DNA of 64,000 bases, taken from the NCBI GenBank assembly GCA_963082975.1, contig OY720347.1:15234225-15298224 (forward strand). The letters run 5' to 3'. Under the pieces are notes generated by a model, which saw nothing but the letters and a program-made list of their open reading frames with translations, was not told where the DNA came from and searched no databases. Source of the stretch: Labia minor. Its lineage: Eukaryota > Arthropoda > Insecta > Dermaptera > Spongiphoridae. Every line of letters starts with the position of its first letter. The stretch's first letter is position 1. Below are positions 44,370-55,228 of the stretch, piece after piece. The translations under genes and the position numbers were made by a program.

Positions 44370-45610
44370 GGTAGCGAGTAGATTCTTTTCTATAAACCCA
44401 TTAGAAAAGAATTCTATTTCAGGGATTGGCGTCCCTGCCCTCACGTGAGCTCATGATTTCTTCTAAATCCCTCTTCTACCTGGAGAAATCATGTCCTTTA
44501 CCCATTGACGCCTTTCCATCCATTCCCTTACTCTTACTCTCCCCCCTCCCCTCTCCTGATCATTCAAAAAATCAAATTTATTTGGATGAAGGAGAATACC
44601 TAGCATAGCTTCATTAAAAAGAAAAAAAATTGAAATCTTGTCTCTTATAGGAGACTCTTTAGAGTCTCCTATATATATTTGAATTAACCCCCCTTCGGGG
44701 GGTTAATTCAAATTTATCCAGATCACGTCAATATTTCGATTAGCAAAACCCCGTATATTCACGAGTGAGACATGTCTTAAGTGTCTCTGAGAGGACCCAC
44801 CTCCTCAACGCTTCATATTAGTAAAAATTTGGAACTCATATTTATATTACACTTTGGAGAATTAGAAAAACCAATCAAATCAATGTTTTTCATTTTATTA
44901 AAATTTTTGACTAAATCTTGTAAATTGTGACCACGACCAATCCATTGACCATAATTTTAGCCAGATTCTAAATAAAATTGATTTTTTGTATCATTAAATG
45001 GAAATTTTTAATTAATTTTAATATTGGTTTATTTTTACAGTTCAACAAAAATCTTGCCTCATAACAACAGATAAAACCTATACGAATAGATTCATCATGA
45101 AACGTAGATTCATTTTCACTACTATTATATAATTTTACGGTGCTTCGTTGATTAAATATTAATTATTGAATTTTGACAGATTGAAAAGATTTGCCGCCAT
45201 GCTGGCCCCCCTCCGCCACCTCTTCACTCCCCCCACCCAACCTCCCTCCTGGCCAGCCTGCTTGCCTGTCGGTGTGCTTCGAGCGCAATCAGTTCGCATT
45301 CCTTTTCCAGTCGAAGACGTTGACTGGCGTCACCACCGAAATCATGCCTCAATCAAGAATTAATTGTAAATTATTTATTCCTATTAATTTAAATGAAGTT
45401 TAATACATTTTAGAAAAGATTCAAATAAAAATTTTATTTTATAAAATATAGATTTTTAACTTTTTACTGATATATTAATTATATTAATATATTTAATAAA
45501 TTTCGCCCCACCTCCAATGCTTTGCTTCTCGGTGACCTTGAAGGGGACAGCATAGCAATCTCTTGCTTACCCCCAATGGATGAGATTCAACTGCCTTTGA
45601 CTTTATTTTC
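44370..45610 (+). repeat. Repeat H, copy 1
   Basis: Matches 58329-59210 over most of its length. Shared landmarks are CCCTGCCCTCACGTGAGCTC, CCATTCCCTTACTCTTACTC, CTCTGAGAGGAC, AAATCTTGTAAATTGTGACC, AACCTATACGAATAGA, TAATTTTACGGTGCTTCGTT and GACCTTGAAGGGGACA. This copy has a twin hairpin at 44645-44713 and about 300 bp at 45200-45505 (GC-rich in its first half) that are not in the other. Frames at 44426-44608 and 45166-45403 are not conserved between copies, so I do not call them genes. H may derive from a captured host segment. Confidence 0.75.
44645..44713. other. Two adjacent perfect hairpins
   Basis: First: TATAGGAGACTCT and its complement (44646-44658 and 44661-44673), 13 bp with a 2-nt loop. 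Second: ATTTGAATTAACCCCCC and its complement (44677-44693 and 44697-44713), 17 bp around TTC, giving a C6-TTC-G6 tip. The absence of mismatches in old repeat DNA is notable. The second hairpin is missing from the copy at 58600. Confidence 0.8.
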
Positions 45611-46173
45611 AAAATAAATTATATTATTTCCCCTTCGTTAAATGAAAGTATATACAAATTAATTATACTACGTATTATACGACAAATAAATTAATACGAA
45701 TTATTTTAATAAATCGATTTGACCAACTTTTCCATCCCAATCATTCCTTCTTTTTTGTATTTTAACATTGAAACATTTATTTCTGCTATTCTATTCTATT
45801 TTCAAATTTTATATTCAAAAATAAATAACATAAAAATTAATTGAAAAGGAATAAAATAATTTTATTGTTTTTATGTATGAAGCAATAAGAAAAAAATGAA
45901 TAAGTTTCATAAAATATAAAATTAATTTTTAATAAATTTAAAAATAATATCCTGGGTAACGGGTAGATTCTTTTCTATAATCCCAGTAGAAAAGAATTCT
46001 ATTTCAGGGATTGGCATTCCTGTCCTCACGTGAGCTCATGATTTTTTCTGCCTTCCCTCTCCCATGTCCTGTACCTTTTAACTTTTCCAACTTTGGCTTC
46101 GCGGGCTACTTTTAAAGCCTTTGCGGTCGACCGGTCGACCGCGGTCGACGTGTTGGCCACCCCTGCTATATAA

Positions 46174-47360
46174 TATTATTTATTTTAACAATTTAATAGA
46201 ATTGTAGTGTTTAGAATATTTAATATTTTTTTTTCTTTCAAATGATAAATTAATGCAGACGAGTATTTGAACGATTTTTTTTTATTTTTGAAACCAACCT
46301 TTCTTTTGTGTGATTTAACATGAACAGTTTCTGTTGTAGACAGATGGAAGAGATTTCTAGAACCAAATTTAGAAAATAAATCAGTGAAGTTGAATGGATT
46401 ACTATTAGATGTTTTTATTAACATTCATTATTCTTAATCAAGATTGGTTTAATTTAAAAAATAAAATAAAATAAAACTTTGTATTTTCTTTAAATGGTAG
46501 TTCCATTGATTGGAAATCTTTTTCTTTTTTTTATAGTCATCTAATTTATTACGTTGTGCAACTTTTCCTTTGTACGAAATTGTCCGATTTCTAAAATATG
46601 TTCCATTAAGGAGCACATCTCACGCATTCTTCCCATAACATTTTCTAGGGTGGAAAAAATACGATTCTATCCCTGATCTTCGATTATGGTCGCATTGTCT
46701 TGTAACCTCGATCGCTCGATTTACCAACATGACACGTTTTTATGTACATTTCTCTTGGAAAGAGAGATGTGAGTGAGCTGTGATCAATTGTTCGAAAAAG
46801 GATCGTGAGACGCCTGAGTCTTCTTGATGCAAGTTTGTCAGTAGCCACTTAGAAAAAAGAAGCAAGTTCGTAAATTACTATTAAAAATAAAAAGATAAAG
46901 TAGTAAATTTTTTATAAAGATTTTTTTTTTTCATTTTTATCAAATAAAAAAAAGTTACTGAAAGTTTACTGATTGTGTTTTAACTATCTAAAGAAAGAAA
47001 ATATTTTTTTTTTAAAGATGATACCATATTAAAACTAACGAAGATATGATCAGAATTAAAAATGTTAAAAACTTTTTATTCTAATTTCATTTTTATTGCT
47101 AATTTGTAATAAAAAAATAATATTAATTTAATAAAATTTAAATTTGATATATTTTTAGTTTGATAAAAAAAAATAAATATTTTAAATTTGATATATTTTT
47201 AGTTTGATAAAAATAAATAAATATTTTAAAATTACTGTAGCCCAAATAGAGATGAGCAATTCAAAAAAATAAATTTAATAAAATAATATATGACTAAATA
47301 TTATAATAAGTAAATTTAAAAAATAGTTAATAACAATATATTTAATTTAATCCTATTTAA
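46174..47360. other. AT-rich DNA with a less AT-rich patch
   Basis: A minus-strand frame at 46185-46424 (Lys/Ser/Asn-rich) has no known domain. The patch 46540-46860 has many CG dinucleotides (for example CTCGATCGCTCGATTTACC) and could be host sequence, but no frame is convincing. Confidence 0.45.
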
Positions 47361-47364
47361 TTGC

Positions 47365-47535
47365 TTTTTACCACGTTTTTCTTAGCTTGCTTTCTTGTTT
47401 GTTTGTTTGTTTATTTATCTGTTCGGGTCAAATCTTGCAATCGAAATTTCGACCACTTCCAGTCATCCAATCGCTCTGAAACTTTTCAGAGTTATGTATT
47501 CTGGATGACAATACAATAAAATAACACATTCGTAG
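47365..47535 (+). repeat. Family D repeat
   Basis: Begins TTTTTACCACGTTTTTCTTA followed by GCTTG, a (GTTT)n microsatellite and CTGTTCGGGTCAAATCTTGC, then AATCGAAATTTCGACCACTT. The start and order of parts match families A to C, and the ACGTTTTTCTYARCTTG box is shared with family C. A 3' end is not recognised; the boundary at 47535 is approximate. Confidence 0.45.
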
Positions 47536-47539
47536 CTTG

Positions 47540-49935
47540 CAAGTGTTTAATTAGAGCATAATTAATGAATATAATTTACGTTATAGAAAATTTTCTTCAA
47601 ATCATATCTCTTGTTTGTAATGTCAGTACCTATGGGGTTTCAGAAAAATTATTTTCTTCTTTTTAGTGCGTTAAAAACGTGGTTTTTTAAAAAAGTTTTT
47701 TTTTTATATAAAGTATTATTATACAATTAATTTATATATTTGATAAAATAAAAGATCAATGAAATATAATTTATTTATTGATAGGATATGTATATATTGA
47801 TATTTATAGACAAAATATTTTTTCAAATAATTGAATTATGTTTTCAAAATAAATCATAAAATAAATAATAACAAGAATTAAAATTTAACTTATTATAAAA
47901 GTATAAATATTTACTTATTTGATTTGATTTATAAATATTATTTATTAAGCTCAGATTTTTTAATTAAATATTTATAGCAAAATATTTAATAGGAATTTAA
48001 AAAAACAACCATTTGGATGAAATTTATATTCAAAGAAATTAAAAGTACAAAGCTTATTTTAGGAAGTCCAATTGGAAAGTAAACACTTGGTAGAACAGCG
48101 ACGCAATTGGCAGACAATATAAATAATAATAGACATGAGAGAATTTAGAGAGAATGTAAAATGGATGGAGATGTTTACAATAAAGATATTTAGAAGAACC
48201 TAGATATTGCGACCAAGATATTTTATTATTAAATGATACATATAAATTAATATTTTAATCTTGTTTAAATATAATAATAAAAATCTTAAACAGAAAAGAG
48301 TAAAGTAAAGATTAATAATTTTCTTATTTCAATATTTAGATATATAATTATTATTAATTCATAATTAGTAGTTGTGAAAATAAATTAAAATTCTAAAAAA
48401 AACTATTATTTTGTTTTTTGTTTGTAATTAAGAACAAAAACGCTGGCCTAAATCCAAATTAATTTAGAATTCTAATCTAACTTTTGATATAAGATTGTTA
48501 ATTGCATATATTCATATATATATATATATATTTAATGAGTTTATTGATTTATTAGAATAGGATCGTCGTTCAATAATTTAATTTATTTAGTTAGAATGCC
48601 TGAAGTAAATTGAAATAATGCATTTAACAACAAAAACATAACATTAATGGAAAAGCAACAAACAATAAATTTTGTGCCTCTAAATCAATGAATTAGATTT
48701 TCGAACAAGAAAATAAATTGAGTATACATAATGCTTTTGGATAGTAATATATTAATAAAATTACTAAAAAAATATTAATTTGTAATATATCCTTGGAAAT
48801 GTTAGAAATTTTTAAATTTTTCAAATTTGATTAGACAATTATTATTATAATTATATAAGCATGAAATTAGAAAATTAAATAAAAATCATAATTAATTAAT
48901 CATAACAAATTATGGCAAAAATTATTAAAAATAATAATTAATACAGTAAAGTAAAATTAATTATTATTTCTTTGGATAGTTTATTTGTTTATTATGATAA
49001 TTTATCGTGATAAGTATAATAAAATAAATAATAATAAAAACAATAAATAAATTTTATTTATTTATTTTTTCCGTATATTTGGTGTGATTGATGAATATAT
49101 ATATAGTTTAAAGAATTATATGAAATCAAATTGTATAGTTAATAAATAATTTAAATAGAAAAAATATTATAATTAAGTCCCAAAATTAATTCACATAAAT
49201 TATAATTTGGTTAACCTCATTATTTAATGATGTTAGTTAAATTTTAAAGAATAGAATCAATAGAAGATTATTTAAAATTATAATTATTAAAATTAGTTTA
49301 ATTAGAATAATTTTTTTTTCTTTAAAATTAATTGGTATAGGTATATTAATTTCAATTTTTGAAATGTTTATGTCTAAGTTCATATTTACTTTGTTTGGTT
49401 GTATCAAGCAAATACTAATACTAATACTAATAATAATGTTAATAATGTATCTACTCTACCTAGAAATGGAAAAATACAAATGTTATCATCAATTAAGAGT
49501 GTATGTATGTTATCTCTCCCAATTAAGAATTATATTTTTAAGTAATTATATAGAAAATCATTTGATTTTAATTTGGGTACTACCTTTATGAAAACGATAT
49601 TTGAGAAATGAAAATATTAGAGAATGTTGCTACGGACAGATTAATTGCAAATAAACTATCCTAATTAAATGGAATGTTAAATAATAAAAAAAAGTCACAA
49701 TACTGGTGAATAGAATTAAATAATATTTGACCTCTATTATAATCGTGTATTCATTAAAATAGTGAATTTAACTAATTCTTTGATATTTGGAAATTAGTCT
49801 ACTTACATTAATTTATTATTAAATCAAAGAATATTAAAAAAAAAATTAAAATAAATAATGAAATTAACTTTTTTTATCATGTGAGTTAGATTAATGATGA
49901 AAAGTTATTTATTTAATATATGTAGAATGAAAAAG
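47540..49935. other. AT-rich DNA, nothing recognised
   Basis: About 2.4 kb of very AT-rich DNA with (TA)n near 48516-48532 and no supported gene. The frame at 49364-49591 is hydrophobic and AT-biased, with no domain. Confidence 0.5.
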
Positions 49936-49964
49936 GTGTTATTTGCTTATTATTAGTAATGTAA

Positions 49965-50080
49965 GGCACCACAGGGTGAGAGGCATCACATTCCCGTGGT
50001 CCCAGGGACAAGTCTCGAACCTGGCAAGAGAATTTCTCTAGCTGTAATTTATGGGACGGAGTCAACCCAGCCTCCGGCAT
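49965..50080 (-). other. Pol III B-box-like block upstream of the peptide gene
   Basis: On the minus strand GGTTCGAGACTTGTCCC matches a tRNA/SINE B box (GGTTCGANNCC) closely, in a GC-richer segment. No A box at the right distance is convincing. It may be a SINE remnant or simply part of the promoter/5' region of the gene at 50132. Confidence 0.3.
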
Positions 50081-50131
50081 CAAAATTGGGAAGCTACTTG
50101 ATAAAAAGTAGCGCATCCGATCAAGAAAATC

Positions 50132-50494
50132 ATGGCAAAGTTTGTTCTACTGATCATAGGACACCTAATTAATATAACCGTTTTGATAGGCGCTGTCCTT
50201 GCGAAGGATGTACAAAAGCCAGAGGTTTTTTTTTATTTGTATTGTATTTAATTTAATATGTAATGGAAAGTATTCCATGTGATTGATAAAGGGAGACAAA
50301 TACAACGGAAAAAAGTCGATTGGATGACTCCTTGAGTTTTCAAATAGAAATCCTGAAACTCGTCCGAATTAGTTCCACGAAATCCTAACTTGGCTTTAGC
50401 CACTTGATATATAACTAGAAAATTAAATAAGTTTTCTTATTAGGCTTACTTGAACGGTGAGGTTCCTGTAGGTGAAGACAAGATGGGTAGGTAG
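50132..50494 (+). CDS. Candidate small secreted peptide, two exons
   Basis: An ATG in good Kozak context (AAAATCATGG), the first after an in-frame stop, opens MAKFVLLIIGHLINITVLIG then AVLA-KDVQKPE: a textbook signal peptide with a likely cleavage after AVLA. The frame reaches AG|GT at 50224/50225 in phase 0. A strong acceptor (GTTTTCTTATTAG) precedes exon 2 at 50444, which reads AYLNGEVPVGEDKMGR and stops at TAG (50492-50494), 47 residues in all. The weak point is the donor (GTTTTT). Without splicing the frame ends after nine more codons. Beyond the TAG the same frame stays open for 31 codons to TGA at 50588-50590. No known family recognised. Confidence 0.4.
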
Positions 50495-50599
50495 ATATTC
50501 AAGTCGGCAACTTCGAAACAAGGGCTGAAATCGATTCCCATCTGGAACAAACAAAACATCTGTCAGGTGGAAAATGTGCCTGGCGAGTGAAAAGCGTCA

Positions 50600-50960
50600 C
50601 CTGATAAGTTAAGTCGAATAATCAAATATTTTGACAACAGTTTAGAAAATTATTAATTGAATAGTTTAATTATAAATCATTTATTACTAGATGGACATTT
50701 AAATACGACACATACAATATTACATTACATTTTCAATAATCTTTAATATTTTATATTTAGAATATTATATTCAAAGATTGATTAAAAATTAAAATAGATT
50801 AACAAGGAAAATATAAATAATTCATTACAATGATTTGCCTAACTTTGAATTTAATTTTCTAAATATAATTTTTATCTTTAAAGTAAATTTTTATGGTGGT
50901 TTTAGAAGGCAGAAGAGTTTTCACCAACTAAACAACAATTTAAGATGAATTGTCTATATA
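50600..50960. other. AT-rich DNA, nothing recognised
   Basis: No supported feature downstream of the peptide candidate. Confidence 0.5.
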
Positions 50961-50966
50961 GGTATA

Positions 50967-51476
50967 CAGTGGATTCTCGGATGTCGTCGTTAATTCGTTC
51001 TAGGAAAACCAACGACAAGCAAATTGAATTTTCCCATAAGAAATAACTAAAAACCAAGTAAACAGTTCCAAGTGCTCCAATATCACTCGAGTACTAGTAT
51101 ATGCTATTTCCACTATGATTTTGACAATAATTTTGCTAGATTATAATAAATAAAGTTAAATTACATTATTAATTAAAGTAAAGCTATCGATCGAACACAT
51201 AAAGTAAAGCGCAGTCTATCTTTGGGCGTACTGGCCCGCGTTTTCTCTGATTGTAATTACAGCTATTGCCGTTTTCTTTCTGTCCTAGAAGTTAAAGTAC
51301 TGTTGATTTATTTTTGGTCATTGAATCTGCGCGCCCCCCGTTGTGTACGTGTATTTTAAAAGTAAACGATGAGAACTAGAGTAAACGACGAGAACTAGGT
51401 GTGAATTTCCGACGAAATTTTTGACGAGTACTGAAATCGACGACATGCAAATGTGATGATTTCCGAGTATCCACTG
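50967..51476. mobile_element. Pogo-like MITE
   Basis: Ends CAGTGGATTCTCGGATGTCG and, on the other strand, CAGTGGATACTCGGAAATCA, flanked by TA. The subterminal CAACGACAAGC and CCCATAAGAAATAA are typical of pogo/Tigger-related termini. The minus-strand frame crossing the right end (51318-51530) is a shadow. The centre (51210-51300) is GC-richer and unassigned. Confidence 0.82.
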
Positions 51477-51479
51477 TAT

Positions 51480-52260
51480 ATATATTGTATATTCATATAA
51501 AAAAGTAGTTTTATTGTTTATTATTACCATATTTTTATTTTATTTAAATGAAAAATGTTTAAAAAAAAAGGTGAAACCGAAAATAATTTGGATAAATAAA
51601 AAAAATAAAAAATATGAGAATGAAAAGAATGAATGAATGGAGAATAATGAGGTAAAATAGATTGAGGTTGCCATCCTAGGTTAACTAAATAGTCTAGTTT
51701 ATTATAACAATTAGCAATGTGTTAGAGACGTGTAGTATAAGCATAATATACCATTAGCTAATGTTAAACCGTAATGTGGTGCAAGATTCTCGAATTCGGA
51801 AACCGAGTTGATGGATAGACAAATAAAGACTAATGTACGTCATTTGATAGGAGGTCTGTATCATCATTGATTAGTTGGAAAACAAAATTATGTTAACTAA
51901 AATTACAATTATATATTATTTAGTTTGAATTTAATACTAAAAAATTGATTTTAAAATTTAAAGATAAATAGCAAAATGTAGCAAGTGTATTTAGTTAATA
52001 ATTAATGCGTTTTTTTTTTTATATCTTAAAAGACTTTAACATTTATATTTAAATAAAAGATTATAATATCAAATTGATATACACATATACCATATAAATT
52101 ATTAAAAAAAAAATTACTAGTTTCCAAATTAAATGATGAAACAAGAGAATGAATAACATATCATATAAAAATACGGTAAACACGATTTTAGTAATAAAAT
52201 TGTTAATATTATTATTGAAATAACAAAATAACGTTGATTAAGAAATCAAATTTCTTCTTT
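51480..52260. other. AT-rich DNA, nothing recognised
   Basis: No gene or repeat that I can support. A less AT-rich patch lies at 51660-51860. Confidence 0.5.
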
Positions 52261-52264
52261 AAAG

Positions 52265-52289
52265 GTAATCTCTGGCGAGATAGTAAAAA
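52265..52289 (-). repeat. Family B 5' hairpin, solo
   Basis: On the minus strand TTTTTACTATCTC-GCCA-GAGATTAC, the family B 5' end with its own loop sequence; nothing else of the family is attached. Confidence 0.6.
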
Positions 52290-52294
52290 GTAAT

Positions 52295-52885
52295 GAATAG
52301 AGAAATGTGTGGGGGGAGTTGTAAAGTAACATAATGATAATAATTTCTCTTCTAAAGACTAAATAATAATTATGATCTAGTAAATTAATTAAATAGTAAA
52401 TAAAATTATTACTAATTACTACAAATAAAAAAAAACTCAAATTTTATACTTTATATTTTATATAAAGTTTTTATTATTTAATAAATAAATAAATTTATCT
52501 CCACTTTCTAAATATTTAAATGGAAAAAAATGTTTTTATTAAAATACTATATACTTATAGGATATAAATATATTTTATATTCCTAACAAACAAGAATTGA
52601 ATAAAGAACAACGTTCTTTAATTTAATTTAATTTGTATTTATTTAATGAAATTGGTTTAATGAAATAAATATAGAAATAGAGAAGTAAATTTAATCAAGA
52701 GATCATTTTATATATACCAATAAAGTTTTTTTTTATATAATAAAAAAGAAAAATGAAAATTAGAGATGAGAATACAAAATTAGAAGGTTCATATAAACAA
52801 AAAGCGAAGGGTATCGTTTATAAATTGACACTTTAATTAAAGCATGACAAAGGTTAAGCTCTGTGATTATTAGGGAAAAAAATCG
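52295..52885. other. AT-rich DNA, nothing recognised
   Basis: No supported feature. Confidence 0.5.
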
Positions 52886-52889
52886 AAAA

Positions 52890-53220
52890 GTTTTTGTCAG
52901 AGGAATGTAGATTGGTACGATTCGAGTCTATAAAGTTGGGTCGTGACCCAAATACTATCAGTGCGTTGCGTCAGATTTGCTAGGAGAACTTGGAGGGTGT
53001 AAACGCGCCTCCCAGCCTGTGCCATGATCCGCCTATACACTTCAATTATTAAGGGTGAAACGTGGCACCCGGCTCCCTTTCCAAGAGCCAAATGCCTTCT
53101 GGGTTTATCAGCAGGAGAGAGGGTAGCCGACGAAAACTCCGCTTCAAAGTCCGGCCATACACTGTTTTATATACTAATCAGGATACTCGGCAAAAATGCT
53201 TCCGAGCTTTTCTAACAATT
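52890..53220. other. GC-richer block, unknown
   Basis: Composition is near balanced, in contrast to the flanks. Frames are open on both strands (minus 52897-53091; plus 53024-53215) with no recognised domain and no clear splice sites. It contains GGGTCGTGACCC, a perfect 12-bp palindrome (52938-52949). A GA-rich microsatellite follows at 53263-53290. Confidence 0.35.
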
Positions 53221-53549
53221 GTATTTTAATTTTGGAAATAAATTTGCAACATCAGCAATGCGAGGGAGAGAGAGAGAAAGAGAAAGAAAATGAAGCAGAA
53301 TGAAATCGGAGAAATCAGATTAGCCTCTAATTGAATCAATTTACACCCTCAATTGTACCATATTTTTCTAAATGCAATTACTTGTTTGTTTTTTTGCTTG
53401 TTGTTTTTGTACTAACTAACGTTACCATTCCAGGCAACAAATAATAAACAATCGACCAACAAATTTCAAATTTAATTTAATCTAAACTACAATTTGTTCT
53501 CTAAGATATTTCTACTTATTTTACAATTAAACATACATTAAAAATAATA

Positions 53550-54046
53550 CAGCAGAACCTCGATAAGTTAAAGTCCAAGGGAAACACAAAATATTTTAAG
53601 TTATAGAGGTTTTAAGTTATCAAGGGTCTATGTTAGGGAGAGGTTAATAACATTTTTTTAAGGCTAAATCATGTCGTTTCTTCAAATTCTCTAACCAGCC
53701 ATTGCTGCCATTAAAATTTTTGATTTTCAGCGAATTACCGAACTCTAGCTTTTTCTTTCTGCATGGGTCCACTAAAACTGATGTTTTTGTTTCGACACTG
53801 TTTGAACCACGTATACAAATATTGTTCTAAATTAGGGGATTCAGCAATTTTTCGTCTTTTACATTGAAGACTTTCTCCTGATTCTTGTTTCTTCAAGATT
53901 TCAGCTTCTGAGGACCAATACACAGATTACTTATTTAAGTTATAGAGGTTGCGTATTTTAAGTTATTGAGGTTTTGGGCTCTGATGGGAAGGGAACATTT
54001 TATTTTTTGAAGTTATAGAGGTTTTTAAGTCACCGAGGTTCTACTG
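53550..54046 (-). mobile_element. Tigger/pogo element, internally deleted, second copy
   Basis: Ends CAGCAGAACCTCGATAAG and complement of CAGTAGAACCTCGGTGAC, flanked by TA; 497 bp. In inverted orientation it matches 36936-37450 throughout, including the same junction between the DNA-binding region and the 3' end. The two therefore descend from one deleted parent. Confidence 0.92.
53660..53923 (-). pseudogene. Tigger transposase DNA-binding fragment, second copy
   Basis: Reads EAEILKKQESGESLQCKRRK, NLEQYLYTWFKQCRNKNIS and FSGPMQKEKA, then loses frame by small deletions and recovers NGWLENLKKRHD (53668-53703). It is more damaged than the copy at 37074 (IL to MQ and other substitutions in the second helix-turn-helix). 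No catalytic domain. Confidence 0.85.
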
Positions 54047-54049
54047 TAC

Positions 54050-55225
54050 CAACAATGTTAAATTCACAAAGAAAACTATTATAACAAATATATAACAAAT
54101 ATAAACACAAATATATAATAAACATTTATTTCAATTAATTTCTATTCTAATGTACCAAAAATATTATAAATTATATTTCCATATTTTCATTATAATTTTT
54201 TGTAACAAATTTAAAGTTAAAAACAATTATTTAAATATTTACTCGTTATAGTTTAGATTTTAATTAAAATGAATCCTTATTTATAATATCTTATTAAATG
54301 AAGTTGAATCCACTCCCCCTCCCCATACCACCACTACTTTAAAAGTAACATATTTTAAAATTTTAAATATCTAGTTTTTTTTTTAATTTTTATCCTAATG
54401 TTATAACTTTTTTCAAAACAATATATATATATATATATATATATTAAGGGGATTTATATACCTCTCACCAATATTTTCCAAACTTTTCCCTTTATACATC
54501 AAATAACTTTAAGAGAAATTTTCTTTAATAGAGGTTAAAAGAGTATTAAGCATCCATATTCAAGTTTCTAAGCTTTTAATTAAAAAAAACATTTCAATTT
54601 ATGTTCAAATTACTATAATAATTCTATTTTCAGTTTTTGATAGTCCTGATATTTTTTTATTTAATAGTATTTTTTTCAATCAATTCACTTTTTGTATTCA
54701 GAAATTTATAATTAAAATATGTATACTTAGCTTTTAAATAGACATATAATTAATTACATGTTCTGCCTCTGAATTTAAACAAATTAACTAACGTAAGTGA
54801 CAAAAAGAACGGGTAATTATTTGTTAATGACTAAAATATTTCTTTCAACGAAGCTGTTTTTTTTGGACACATTTTGGCAAGACTTGAATCATTCATTTGA
54901 TATCTTTACACGCCGTTTATTTTCATTAAACAGAACGGAAAATTTAGCAAAAATAAAAATGTCATAAAAATGCAAATAACTCGCAAATTGTGCAAATTAG
55001 GGGTGTACGACAAATAATGGAAACAACTTCTTTCAGTGGGTAGTCACATCATACAATCAACGTTCTTTAACAAAAAATTAAAGAAAATAAAAATATTTAG
55101 AATTTATATAAACTTGAATATGTATGAAATGTGCTCCACTCGGTAATAAATAGATGTCCATACGAGTTTTAATTACAATATTACAATTATAGATACTATA
55201 ATATAAAGGCAATAATTATTGAATA
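54050..55225. other. AT-rich DNA, nothing recognised
   Basis: (TA)n at 54420-54444. No supported gene. Confidence 0.5.
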
Positions 55226-55228
55226 GTA

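Larger units (their letters stand above)
43134..46165 (-). mobile_element. 3-kb hAT element with exact 8-bp TSD and nested inserts
   Basis: The left end is CAGGTGTGGCCAAACTTTTA and the right end, on the other strand, CAGGGGTGGCCAACACGTCG. The exact duplication CTATATAA lies at 43126-43133 and 46166-46173. Subterminal GCGGTCGAC repeats occur near both ends, densely at 46125-46150. The interior holds a C-terminal hAT transposase remnant (minus strand), a nested MITE (43253-43474), the large repeat H (44370-45610) and a 135-bp direct duplication of the start of that H segment (44341-44475 and 45926-46060). It is not autonomous. Confidence 0.88.

Noticed and set aside
45166..45403. Two Pro-rich open frames in repeat H
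   Set aside because: They depend on the C-rich extra segment of one copy and are absent from the other copy of H.
51318..51530. Minus-strand frame of 70 codons
   Set aside because: It crosses the right end of the pogo-like MITE into flanking DNA.
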